Source: an uncultured Eubacteriales bacterium (GTDB taxonomy: Bacteria; Bacillota; Clostridia; Oscillospirales; Oscillospiraceae). From it: 64,000 nucleotides of DNA. The position numbers and the translations under genes were made by a program. Under the pieces are notes generated by a model. The model saw only the letters and a program-made list of their open reading frames with translations, did no database searches and was not told the origin of the DNA. This document shows, in pieces, positions 15,614 through 22,974 of the stretch. How positions within the stretch are numbered: the stretch's first letter is position 1; every line of letters begins with the position of its first letter. The stretch is from contig ONIN01000006.1 of NCBI GenBank assembly GCA_900317905.1, forward strand, positions 1-64,000, written 5' to 3'.

Positions 15614-16263
15614 ACTTCCAGCCGATAGCCGATCTTGTAGACCGCCTTGAGTCGGTGCTCCCAGCCTACCTTTTTCCGGAGCCGCTGGATGTGCAGATCC
15701 ACGGTGCGGCTGTCGCCCATGTAATCGCTCTCCCAGACCCGTTCATAGATGGTCTCCCGGTAGAGGGCGATGTTGGGGTTCCGGGCGAAGAGCAGCAGGA
15801 GGTCAAATTCCTTTTTGGTGAGGGCGATCTCCGTGCCCTCCCGCTTCACGGTTCTGGAATAGGTGTCGATCTCCAGATCGCCGATCTCGATGATTCGGTC
15901 CAGCTTTTTGTATCTTCGGAGCACGGCTTCCACTCTGGCCTGGAGTTCGATGATCTCAAAGGGTTTTACCAGATAGTCATCCGCGCCAAGGTGCAGACCG
16001 CGAACTCTGTCGTTCACGTCGGCTTTGGCCGTGAGAAAAATCACCGGCATACCCGTGGGGTGGATGTAGTCCATCAGCTCGAAGCCGCTGGCCCCGGGCA
16101 GCATCACGTCCAGCAGGATCAGGTCGAACTGCTGGTTGGTGATCAAATCCGCCGCGGCGATGCCGTCATAGACGCAGTCGCAGTGGTAGCCGGCACCCTC
16201 CAGACTCAGCTGGATCAGATCGGCGATGGGACGCTCGTCCTCCACGATGAGAATGCGGATCAC
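15610..16263 (-). CDS. OmpR-family response regulator
   Basis: Partner of the kinase at 14207-15613. The 217-residue protein has receiver residues E9-D10-E11, D52 (LLDVMLPG) and K100 (LVKPF), and a winged-helix output domain (LTKKEFDLLLLF ... VGWEHRLKAVYKIGYRLEV). The start is a GTG at 16263, giving MIRILIVEDE; AGGAGG is 7 nt upstream, while the longer reading would begin at an unsupported TTG. Three 11-bp-phased GAT repeats lie directly upstream (16290-16318) and are a likely binding site for this regulator. The gene is 26 nt from the end of the FemX-like gene. Confidence 0.92.
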   Translation of the reverse strand: MIRILIVEDERPIADLIQLSLEGAGYHCDCVYDGIAAADLITNQQFDLILLDVMLPGASGFELMDYIHPTGMPVIFLTAKADVNDRVRGLHLGADDYLVKPFEIIELQARVEAVLRRYKKLDRIIEIGDLEIDTYSRTVKREGTEIALTKKEFDLLLLFARNPNIALYRETIYERVWESDYMGDSRTVDLHIQRLRKKVGWEHRLKAVYKIGYRLEV

Positions 16264-16289
16264 GCGCACCCCTCCTTTCGGATACAAAA

Positions 16290-16318
16290 CTACATCCGGA
16301 TTGTATCATAATTGCATC
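16290..16318 (-). promoter_or_regulatory. Three 11-bp-phased direct repeats, likely OmpR-type binding sites
   Basis: On the minus strand GATGCAA, GATACAA and GATGTAG begin at exact 11-bp intervals (16318, 16307, 16296). Tandem repeats of one helical turn are the usual binding pattern of OmpR/PhoB-type regulators. They overlap the stop codon of the FemX-like gene and precede the regulator's GTG by about 27 nt, suggesting autoregulation. Confidence 0.55.
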
Positions 16319-17408
16319 CGAAAGAAAAGCCGGGCAGAGAGCGTCGACAACGCCGAGGTTCGCTTCTGGTCCGCAGCGATGCAAAAAACAGCGCGCATTT
16401 CTGAAAGACCGGGATCAGCTTTTTCACGATCACGCATGCGGCGGGTTTTAATGGAAGCTCATATTCTCCCACCAGCGTCTGAAGCTCCGCGCCGAAGCCG
16501 CCCTTGAACCGCCAGAGGCCCATGGTTTTGTTCTCTCCCTGGCCGCCGGAGACGCCGCGAAAGTCGTACCAGTCGCAGCCGGACTCGATGGCCCATTGGA
16601 TCATGTTCCATTGCAGCAGATAGTTTGCCATTTTGTCCCGGCCCTCGTCGGCGGAGGCGCCATAGAGATACCAGGTTTTGTTCCCGAACTGGGCGGTAAT
16701 GGCCCCGGCCAGGGAGATCCCGTCGTAACAGGCCATGTAGAGTCTCGCGTTTGCTCCTAGGGATCGAAGCATCCCCTCAAAATAGCTGCAGGGCCGTACC
16801 GCGAAGCCGTCCCGGATCCCGGTGGTTTTCATCAGATCATAGAATTCCGGCAGCGCCTCCGGGCCGCAGACCCGCACCTCCACACCTTTGCGCTCGGCGA
16901 GACGGATGTTGTAGCGGGTCTTCTGCTTCATCCCGGCCAGCACCGTTTCGGCATCCTTTCCGCGCAGGTCGATCCGCGCCAGATGCTGGGGCTGGATCCG
17001 GTCGAAATCCCAGCTCTCCGGCAGCAGCTGCCAGCCCAGCGCGGCCATGGATTTTTGAAATCCCGCATCCTCCAGCGGCGCGTCGGGGTCCAGCTTCAGA
17101 AGACAGACGTTCTCCTGCCTGCCCAGTTGTTTCGCTCCCTCGATCAGAGCGACGAGGGCCTCCATATCCTGCGGATCGCAGGCCGGCCCTCTGGGGGCGT
17201 AGGCCAGCTTCCAGGGAGTGCAGGGCACCTGCCGCAATAAGATGGACATACCGGCTGCGATCTTCCCGTCTCTGCGAAAGACAACGGCCCGCCAGCGCCA
17301 GTTCTTCTTCACCCCGTGCCAGAACCCGGATTGGAACAGCGTCCCTCGGGGGCTGGACGCCAAAAACGCCTCGTATTCCGGCGTGGTTTCGGTCAGTAGT
17401 TCGATCAA
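16290..17408 (-). CDS. FemX/FemAB-like peptidoglycan interpeptide-bridge ligase
   Basis: Aminoacyl-tRNA-dependent ligase expected to add an amino acid to the lipid II stem peptide, or a distant N-acyltransferase of that superfamily. About 372 residues in two GNAT-like halves; landmarks are LAYAPRGPACDPQD, MKQKTRYNIRLAERKGV and the C-terminal WYDFRGVSGG...GLWRFKGGFGAE, close to FemX-type enzymes. The best start is a TTG at 17408, preceded by GAGGTGA, a seven-base match to the Shine-Dalgarno; the ATG at 17432 has no ribosome site. It is divergent from the GH3 gene and immediately upstream of the second two-component operon. Confidence 0.85.
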   Translation of the reverse strand: MIELLTETTPEYEAFLASSPRGTLFQSGFWHGVKKNWRWRAVVFRRDGKIAAGMSILLRQVPCTPWKLAYAPRGPACDPQDMEALVALIEGAKQLGRQENVCLLKLDPDAPLEDAGFQKSMAALGWQLLPESWDFDRIQPQHLARIDLRGKDAETVLAGMKQKTRYNIRLAERKGVEVRVCGPEALPEFYDLMKTTGIRDGFAVRPCSYFEGMLRSLGANARLYMACYDGISLAGAITAQFGNKTWYLYGASADEGRDKMANYLLQWNMIQWAIESGCDWYDFRGVSGGQGENKTMGLWRFKGGFGAELQTLVGEYELPLKPAACVIVKKLIPVFQKCALFFASLRTRSEPRRCRRSLPGFSFGCNYDTIRM

Positions 17409-17493
17409 TGTTCTCACCTCGGAGCGAAGCATAGACCGAAAAGGACGCGTTTTTTCATCCTCGCTGCATCAAAAATGAATCAATTGCAGAAGA

Positions 17494-17514
17494 TTCCCCG
17501 CTTGCCGCGGGGAA
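17494..17514. promoter_or_regulatory. Palindromic operator candidate over the GH3 -35 box
   Basis: TTCCCCGC-TTGCC-GCGGGGAA is a perfect 8-bp inverted repeat whose centre is the -35 hexamer of the GH3 promoter. A repressor bound here would block polymerase. The sequence does not match the LacI-type sites near 22.7-22.9 kb, so another regulator is implied. Confidence 0.5.
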
Positions 17515-17530
17515 AACCTTATGTTAAGAT
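17502..17530 (+). promoter_or_regulatory. Promoter of the GH3-GH13 operon
   Basis: TTGCCG (17502-17507), 17 nt, TAAGAT (17525-17530), 33 nt before the GH3 start codon. Confidence 0.6.
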
Positions 17531-17563
17531 GGGCCCAAAGGATTTTGAAAAGGAGGCTTACCC

Positions 17564-19984
17564 ATGCAGGACTATGAACAGGCCCATGCCGCCGCAGTGC
17601 GGCAGTTCGGAGCCGAGTGCGCGGTGCTGCTGAAATCCGACGGCGCCTTTCCGCTGAAGGCACCCGGCGAGATCGTCCTCTTCGGCAGCGGCGCGCGGAA
17701 GACCGTCAAGGGCGGCACCGGCTCCGGCGAGGTGAATTCCAGGTATTTCGTCACCATTGAGGCGGGACTGGAGACCGCGGGCTTCACCGTCACCAGCAAG
17801 GCCTGGCTGGACGCCTATGACAGTTTGTACGACGCCGCGCGGAGGGACTTCATCCGCGGCCTGAAGCAGCAGGCGAGAGCCCACCACACCCTTGCCGTTC
17901 TGGAGAGCATGGGGGCCGCCATGCCGGAGCCGGAGTATCAAATCCCGCTGAACGGCAAGGGCGACACGGCGGTGTATGTCCTCTCCCGCATCTCCGGCGA
18001 GGGCTCTGACCGCAAAGCCGAACCCGGGGACGTGCTGCTGACCCGGACGGAGATCCGCGACATTCTCCGGCTGAACGAACAATATGAAAATTTCCTGCTG
18101 GTTCTGAACGTGGGCGGTGTGGTGGATCTCACCCCGGTGAAGGATGTGGGTAACATCCTGCTTTTGAGCCAGCTGGGAGCGGAGACCGGCAGCATTCTGG
18201 CGGATCTGATCCTGGGCAAAAACTTCCCATCCGGCAGACTGGCCACCACCTGGAGCGGCTGGGAGGACTATGCCAGCCTTGGAGACTTCGGCGGAAGGGA
18301 TGAGACCCGATACCGCGAGGGCGTCTACGTGGGCTACCGCTATTTCGACGCTGTCGGCAAGCGGGCGCTGTTCCCCTTTGGCTTCGGCCTCGGCTACACC
18401 ACCTTCGATTTCGTATCCTGCGGCACGGCGGTGGAGAACGAGCAGATCACCGTCACCGTGAAGGTAAAAAATACCGGCAATTTCCCCGGCAAAGAGGTGG
18501 CTCAGCTCTATGTGTCTCCGCCAAATGGCGCGATTGACAAGCCGCCCCAGACTCTGGCGGCTTTTGCAAAGACTCGCACGCTGCATCCGGGGGAGACGGA
18601 GCCCCTGACGCTCTCCTTCCAAATGCGGGAGCTGGCATCCTATGATGAGAACCGTGCCGCGTGGGTGCTAGAGCCCGGCGACTATGTGCTGCGGCTGGGA
18701 AAGCACAGCCGGGGCACCGAGCCCGTCGCCGTCCTGCGGCTGGATCGGGAGGTCGTCACGAGACGGTGCAAAACGGCTTTGGGAAAACCGGACTTCCAAG
18801 ACCGGAAACCGGAGACAGCACCGGCGGCCGTTCCGGAGGGAGTAAAAATCCTCTCCGTTTCCGCGGAACAGATCGAAACCGAGATCGTCAACTATGACCT
18901 GCCGGAGGAAATCGACCCCACGGTGCAAAGGCTCTCCGATGAGGAGCTCTGTCTCATGAACATCGGCGCCTTCAACCCCGGTCTCGGCGCCCTGAGCGTC
19001 ATCGGCGACGCCTCCAAAAACGTGGCCGGGGCGGCGGGGGAGACCGTCAACTGCCTGCGGGAGAAGGGTGTTCCCGCGCTGGTCATGGCGGACGGCCCTG
19101 CGGGGCTGCGTCTGAGCCGCCAGTTTACCAGAGACGAATCCGGCGCCCACGGCCTCGGTCAGGCGCTGCCGGAGAGTATGATGGAGCTGCTGCCAGGCGC
19201 GGCGAAATGGCTGCTGAACCAGCTCACCGGAAAAGGGAAGCCCAGGGGTGAGATTCTGGAGCAGAACTGCACCGCCATCCCCATCGGCACCGCCCTGGCC
19301 CAGAGCTGGAATCCGGCCCTGGCGGAGGCCTGCGGCGATCTGGTGGGAGATGAGATGGAGCGCTTCGGCGTGCACCTCTGGCTGGCGCCGGCGCTGAACC
19401 TCCACCGGGACATCCGCTGCGGCCGAAACTTCGAGTATTACTCCGAGGATCCGCTGATCACCGGGAAGATCGCCGCCGCCGTGGTGCGGGGCGTCCAGCG
19501 GCACAGAGGCTGCGGCGCCACGGTCAAGCACTTCTGCGCCAACAATCAGGAGACCAACCGCTACTATTCCAACAGCCAGGTCAGTGAGCGGGCCCTCCGG
19601 GAGCTGTACTTGAAGGGCTTCGAGATCACGGTGAAGGAGTCGGATCCCTGCGCCCTTATGACCTCCTATAATCTCCTGAACGGCGTCCATACCTCGGAAC
19701 GCCGGGATCTGCTGGAGCAGGTGCTCCGGGCGGAATACGGTTACCGCGGCATCGTCATGACGGACTGGCTCAGCGCCGCAACGCCCGGCAAGGGCTGCAA
19801 GTACGCCTCTCCCACGGCGGATAAAATTGCCGCTGCCGGCAACGACCTCACCATGCCCGGCAGCCCCAAAGATTTGAAAGCCATGCTGCGGGGTCTGAAA
19901 ACCGGAACGCTGACACGAAAACAACTGGAGATCAACGCCACCAGAGTTTACCGGATGGCGAAGCATCTGACGGAAGGAGCATAA
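17564..19984 (+). CDS. Glycoside hydrolase family 3 beta-glucosidase, permuted domain order
   Basis: Retaining beta-glycosidase, probably a cytosolic beta-glucosidase since there is no signal peptide. In 806 residues the order is reversed from usual GH3: the alpha/beta sandwich comes first (acid/base Glu in SRISGEGSDR, E146), then a fibronectin-III-like domain (VKNTGNFPGKEVAQLYVS, about 305-365), then the TIM barrel (VPALVMADGPAGLRL from about 505; FCANNQETNRYY; nucleophile D734 in IVMTDWLSA). This inverted layout is known in rumen Clostridia such as Ruminococcus albus and Butyrivibrio. AAAGGAGG precedes the ATG. It is followed after 2 nt by a GH13 enzyme gene. Confidence 0.92.
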   Translation: MQDYEQAHAAAVRQFGAECAVLLKSDGAFPLKAPGEIVLFGSGARKTVKGGTGSGEVNSRYFVTIEAGLETAGFTVTSKAWLDAYDSLYDAARRDFIRGLKQQARAHHTLAVLESMGAAMPEPEYQIPLNGKGDTAVYVLSRISGEGSDRKAEPGDVLLTRTEIRDILRLNEQYENFLLVLNVGGVVDLTPVKDVGNILLLSQLGAETGSILADLILGKNFPSGRLATTWSGWEDYASLGDFGGRDETRYREGVYVGYRYFDAVGKRALFPFGFGLGYTTFDFVSCGTAVENEQITVTVKVKNTGNFPGKEVAQLYVSPPNGAIDKPPQTLAAFAKTRTLHPGETEPLTLSFQMRELASYDENRAAWVLEPGDYVLRLGKHSRGTEPVAVLRLDREVVTRRCKTALGKPDFQDRKPETAPAAVPEGVKILSVSAEQIETEIVNYDLPEEIDPTVQRLSDEELCLMNIGAFNPGLGALSVIGDASKNVAGAAGETVNCLREKGVPALVMADGPAGLRLSRQFTRDESGAHGLGQALPESMMELLPGAAKWLLNQLTGKGKPRGEILEQNCTAIPIGTALAQSWNPALAEACGDLVGDEMERFGVHLWLAPALNLHRDIRCGRNFEYYSEDPLITGKIAAAVVRGVQRHRGCGATVKHFCANNQETNRYYSNSQVSERALRELYLKGFEITVKESDPCALMTSYNLLNGVHTSERRDLLEQVLRAEYGYRGIVMTDWLSAATPGKGCKYASPTADKIAAAGNDLTMPGSPKDLKAMLRGLKTGTLTRKQLEINATRVYRMAKHLTEGA

Positions 19985-19986
19985 CC

Positions 19987-21600
19987 ATGGAACAAAACCC
20001 CAACTGGTGGAAGCAGGCGGCGATCTATCAGATCTACCCCCGCAGCTTCCAGGATTCCAACGCCGACGGATACGGCGACATCCCCGGTATCATTTCCAGA
20101 CTGGACTATTTGCAGAAGCTGGGCATCGACGCCATCTGGCTCTCGCCGGTCTGCCGCTCGCCCCAGTATGACAACGGCTACGACGTGTCGGACTATCAGG
20201 ACATCGACCCCATGTTCGGCACGCTGGAGGACATGGACCGGCTCATTTCAGAGGCGAAACAGCGGGGCATCCGGATCATTCTGGATCTGGTTTTGAACCA
20301 CACCTCCCACCAGCACCCCTGGTTCCTTGAGGCGAAAAAGAGCCGTGACAACCCGTATCATGACTATTATATCTGGCGGGACGCGGAGCCCGGCGAGCGC
20401 ACGGACGGACAGATCGCGGACTTCGGTGACGGCTCCTGGCAGTGGGTGCCTGAGGTGGAGCAGTTTTACTATTATCAGTTCTCCGTCTGGCAGCCGGATC
20501 TGAACTGGAGCAACCCCAAGGTGCGCCAGGCGCTCTATGACATGATCAACTGGTGGTCCGATCGGGGCGTGGGCGGCTTCCGGCTGGACGTGGTGGATCA
20601 TCTGGGCAAGGAGCCCTTCCAGCACATCAAGGTGGACGGCCCCAAGCTCCATGATTACATTAAGGAAATGAGCACCGCAGCCTTCCAGCGCCCCGGCCTG
20701 GTGACGGTGGGGGAGGCCTGGAGCTCCAACCCGGAGAGCGCGAAGCTCTACAGCAACCCCGACGGCAGCGAGCTGAGCATGGTGTTCCAGTTTGAGCACA
20801 TTCTTTTGGACAAACAGGTGGGCGGCGACAAGTGGGATCTGGCCCCGCTGCCGCTGAAAGCGTTCAAGCAGGTGATGCTGCGCTGGCAGCAGAGTCTCCA
20901 CGGCTGCGGCTGGAACAGCCTGTTCTATGAAAATCACGACCTGCCGAGAATCGTCTCCCGCTGGGGTGACGAGGGGAAATACCGGGTGGAGTCGGCGAAA
21001 ATGCTGGCGATCCTGCTCTTCGGCATGGAGGGAACCCCCTACATCTATCAGGGCCAGGAGCTGGGCATGACCAACATCCATCTGGGGCTGGAGGAATACA
21101 ACGACATCGAGACCCGGAACATGATCGACGCCCGCCGCGCCGCCGGGTATTCCGACGAATCCATTCTCCGCTCCGCCTACGGCAGAAGCCGGGACAACGC
21201 CCGCACCCCCATGCAGTGGAGCGCCGAGGAAAACGCCGGCTTCACCACCGGCACCCCCTGGCTGAAGGTGAACGGGAATTATCCCGAGATCAACGCGGAA
21301 AACCAGGTGGATCAGCCGGGCTCTGTGTTCGAGTGCTACCGGGGGCTGATCCGGCTTCGCCGGGAGATCCCTGTCATCACCGACGGCGTCTTCGACTTGC
21401 TTCTGGAGGAGGACGAGGACATTTTCGCCTACAGCCGAAGCGACGGAGACCACAAGCTTCTGGTCGTCTGCAATTTCCGGGATCGGGAGATCGAAAACCC
21501 GCTGAAGGAGCAGCTGCGGAATATGACCTGCCTGATTTCCAACTACGACGAGCCCGCTGACCCCCTCAGACCCTATGAGGCCATGATGTACTATTTATAA
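19987..21600 (+). CDS. GH13 oligo-1,6-glucosidase/dextran glucosidase-like enzyme
   Basis: Cytosolic alpha-glucosidase. The 537-residue protein has an intact catalytic triad: D201 (GFRLDVVD), E243 (VGEAW) and D318 (ENHDLPR), and the Ca-site motif DGYGDI. Val directly after the nucleophile (DVV) is the pattern linked to alpha-1,6 specificity in GH13_31, so isomalto-oligosaccharides or panose-type ends are more likely than maltose; this is inference from family rules. AAGGAG precedes the ATG and only 2 nt separate it from GH3, so the pair is one operon that would finish imported gluco-oligosaccharides with both alpha and beta links. Confidence 0.9.
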   Translation: MEQNPNWWKQAAIYQIYPRSFQDSNADGYGDIPGIISRLDYLQKLGIDAIWLSPVCRSPQYDNGYDVSDYQDIDPMFGTLEDMDRLISEAKQRGIRIILDLVLNHTSHQHPWFLEAKKSRDNPYHDYYIWRDAEPGERTDGQIADFGDGSWQWVPEVEQFYYYQFSVWQPDLNWSNPKVRQALYDMINWWSDRGVGGFRLDVVDHLGKEPFQHIKVDGPKLHDYIKEMSTAAFQRPGLVTVGEAWSSNPESAKLYSNPDGSELSMVFQFEHILLDKQVGGDKWDLAPLPLKAFKQVMLRWQQSLHGCGWNSLFYENHDLPRIVSRWGDEGKYRVESAKMLAILLFGMEGTPYIYQGQELGMTNIHLGLEEYNDIETRNMIDARRAAGYSDESILRSAYGRSRDNARTPMQWSAEENAGFTTGTPWLKVNGNYPEINAENQVDQPGSVFECYRGLIRLRREIPVITDGVFDLLLEEDEDIFAYSRSDGDHKLLVVCNFRDREIENPLKEQLRNMTCLISNYDEPADPLRPYEAMMYYL

Positions 21601-21633
21601 AAAGATCGGATCTCTGATGAGATCCGATCTTTT
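21600..21633. terminator. Bidirectional intrinsic terminator
   Basis: A 15-bp stem (21600-21614 with 21619-21633) with a 4-nt loop, A-run and T-run at its ends. It overlaps the last base of the LacI-family gene's stop codon and ends both converging transcripts. Confidence 0.9.
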
Positions 21634-22622
21634 TATTCTTTTGTGGTTCCTCCGGGGAGGTAGCTTATGGGGAGACAGACGTTGGTGGGTCTTGGCGCGT
21701 CCTCCGGCGGGTTTAAGAGAATTTCCACGGCGCTTTCGGCCATGTCCGCAATGGGCTGGACGATGGTGGAGCAGAAGGGGCGGCGGCTGGCGTAGTGTAC
21801 CATGCCGTCGTAGCCGATCACCTGTACATCCTCCGGGGCTTGAATGCCGCGGGAACGCAGATGGTCGAGTACCTGCACCGCCAGACCGTCGGTATTGCAG
21901 AAGATCCCGTCGAATTGTAATTTGCCGTTTTCCGTGTGTGCATCCAGATAGCGGTAAAAAGCCTCCGGCGCTTCCTCGTCCCGCAGGGACAGCATCGCAT
22001 ACTCCGCGCCGCAGTCCCGGCAGAAGCTCTCAAACCCGGCGCCGCGCTTGTCCGGCTCACCGTGTACGTCCGGCCCGACCCGCACAAACAGCAGCTTCCT
22101 GCAGCCCAGAGACAGCAGCTTCTCCGCCGCCAGCTGGCCGCCGGCATAGTTGTCGGAGGAGACGCAGGGCACGCTGGGACCCAGATGCCGGTCGATGGTC
22201 ACGATGGGGATGGAGGCGTCCACCTCCAGATCCGCAGCATAGGTCAGGGCGATGACGCCGTCAGCCTTGTTCTGCTGCACCAGATCGAAGCATTTCTGCT
22301 CCGCCTTGGGGTCGAAGTTCGTGATCATCAGCAGACTGCGGTAGCCCCGCCGCATGAGACAGGCGGTGATCTCGTCCGTCAGGATCGCATAGAATGGGTG
22401 CTGCAGAGACGGCATCAGCAGGGCGACGCAGTTGGTCTTGTTCGTTTTGAGACTCCGGGCATAGGTGTTCACCTGATAGCCCAGCCTTTCAATGGCCTCC
22501 TCCACCCGCCGGCGATAGTCCTCACCCACGGGCTTTCCGTTGATGACCTTGGAGACCGTGCCGAGGGAGACCCCTGCCTCCCGGGCAACATCTTTGATGG
22601 TGGGAGCTCCTGTGGAACTCAT
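21633..22622 (-). CDS. LacI-family transcriptional regulator of the sugar locus
   Basis: Repressor with an N-terminal helix-turn-helix (TIKDVAREAGVSLGTVSKVI, residues 8-27) and a periplasmic-binding-protein-like effector domain (about 60-329; SLQHPFYAILTDEI, DGVIALTY, VSSDNYAGG, DGIFCNTDGLA, VQVIGYDG). 329 residues, normal for the family. GAGGAT lies about 10 nt before the ATG. It faces away from the ABC importer, and the spacer holds two identical 11-bp sites with a central CG, as expected for LacI-family operators. The likely effector is a raffinose-, melibiose- or sucrose-type sugar or its product, inferred from the enzymes downstream. Confidence 0.93.
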   Translation of the reverse strand: MSSTGAPTIKDVAREAGVSLGTVSKVINGKPVGEDYRRRVEEAIERLGYQVNTYARSLKTNKTNCVALLMPSLQHPFYAILTDEITACLMRRGYRSLLMITNFDPKAEQKCFDLVQQNKADGVIALTYAADLEVDASIPIVTIDRHLGPSVPCVSSDNYAGGQLAAEKLLSLGCRKLLFVRVGPDVHGEPDKRGAGFESFCRDCGAEYAMLSLRDEEAPEAFYRYLDAHTENGKLQFDGIFCNTDGLAVQVLDHLRSRGIQAPEDVQVIGYDGMVHYASRRPFCSTIVQPIADMAESAVEILLNPPEDAPRPTNVCLPISYLPGGTTKE

Positions 22623-22711
22623 GGTGTTTCACATCCTCTTGAAATATAAGGGATCCGTAGATAATAAATAAATATTATCATAACCATTCGGAAAAGAAAA
22701 GGGCTTTTCCG

Positions 22712-22722
22712 TGAAACGTTAT
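22712..22722 (+). promoter_or_regulatory. LacI-type operator, upstream copy
   Basis: TGAAACGTTAT, with the AACGTT centre typical of LacI/PurR/CcpA-type sites. It is identical to the copy at 22862-22872 in opposite orientation, 150 bp away, so repression by DNA looping is possible. It lies about 90 bp upstream of the regulator's own ATG and could mediate autoregulation. Confidence 0.6.
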
Positions 22723-22817
22723 TTTTACGCCGCTTTATTTCATACAAATTTTCAAAGCATAAAATGTGAAAAACGTACAAAATTATTCTTTGCCCGGGCA
22801 ATTTGTTGCGCAATCTG

Positions 22818-22846
22818 TTGACACGGAAAGGGAAGTGTGTTAGTTT
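22818..22846 (+). promoter_or_regulatory. Promoter of the raffinose-type sugar operon
   Basis: TTGACA (22818-22823), 17 nt, TAGTTT (22841-22846). Perfect -35 with a weak -10; initiation is expected near 22853, a few bases before the second operator. Confidence 0.6.
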
Positions 22847-22861
22847 TAACATCGTAGCCAT

Positions 22862-22872
22862 ATAACGTTTCA
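22862..22872 (-). promoter_or_regulatory. LacI-type operator, downstream copy
   Basis: Reverse complement of TGAAACGTTAT. It lies just after the predicted start of transcription, the classical repressing position. Confidence 0.65.
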
Positions 22873-22974
22873 TGTGTCCATTATCAGGAAAATCGGGGAG
22901 GGAAGCCGGTCCATTCTGATTTGAACATAAAAGGGGCGTTATAGAAAATTTTCGGATTAGAAAGGACGAAAAAA

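Larger units (their letters stand above)
22623..22974. other. 352-bp regulatory spacer between the LacI gene and the sugar importer
   Basis: Contains no credible ORF. From left to right: an AT-rich stretch with -10-like TATGAT on the minus strand (22677-22682) but no clear -35, an 8-bp inverted repeat (22689-22711) abutting the first operator, the first operator, about 95 bp without recognisable elements, the importer promoter, the second operator, and about 100 bp of leader. Confidence 0.6.

Noticed and set aside
18668..19966. 432-codon minus-strand ORF inside the GH3 gene
   Set aside because: Antisense shadow of the GH3 barrel; no ribosome site and no family resemblance.
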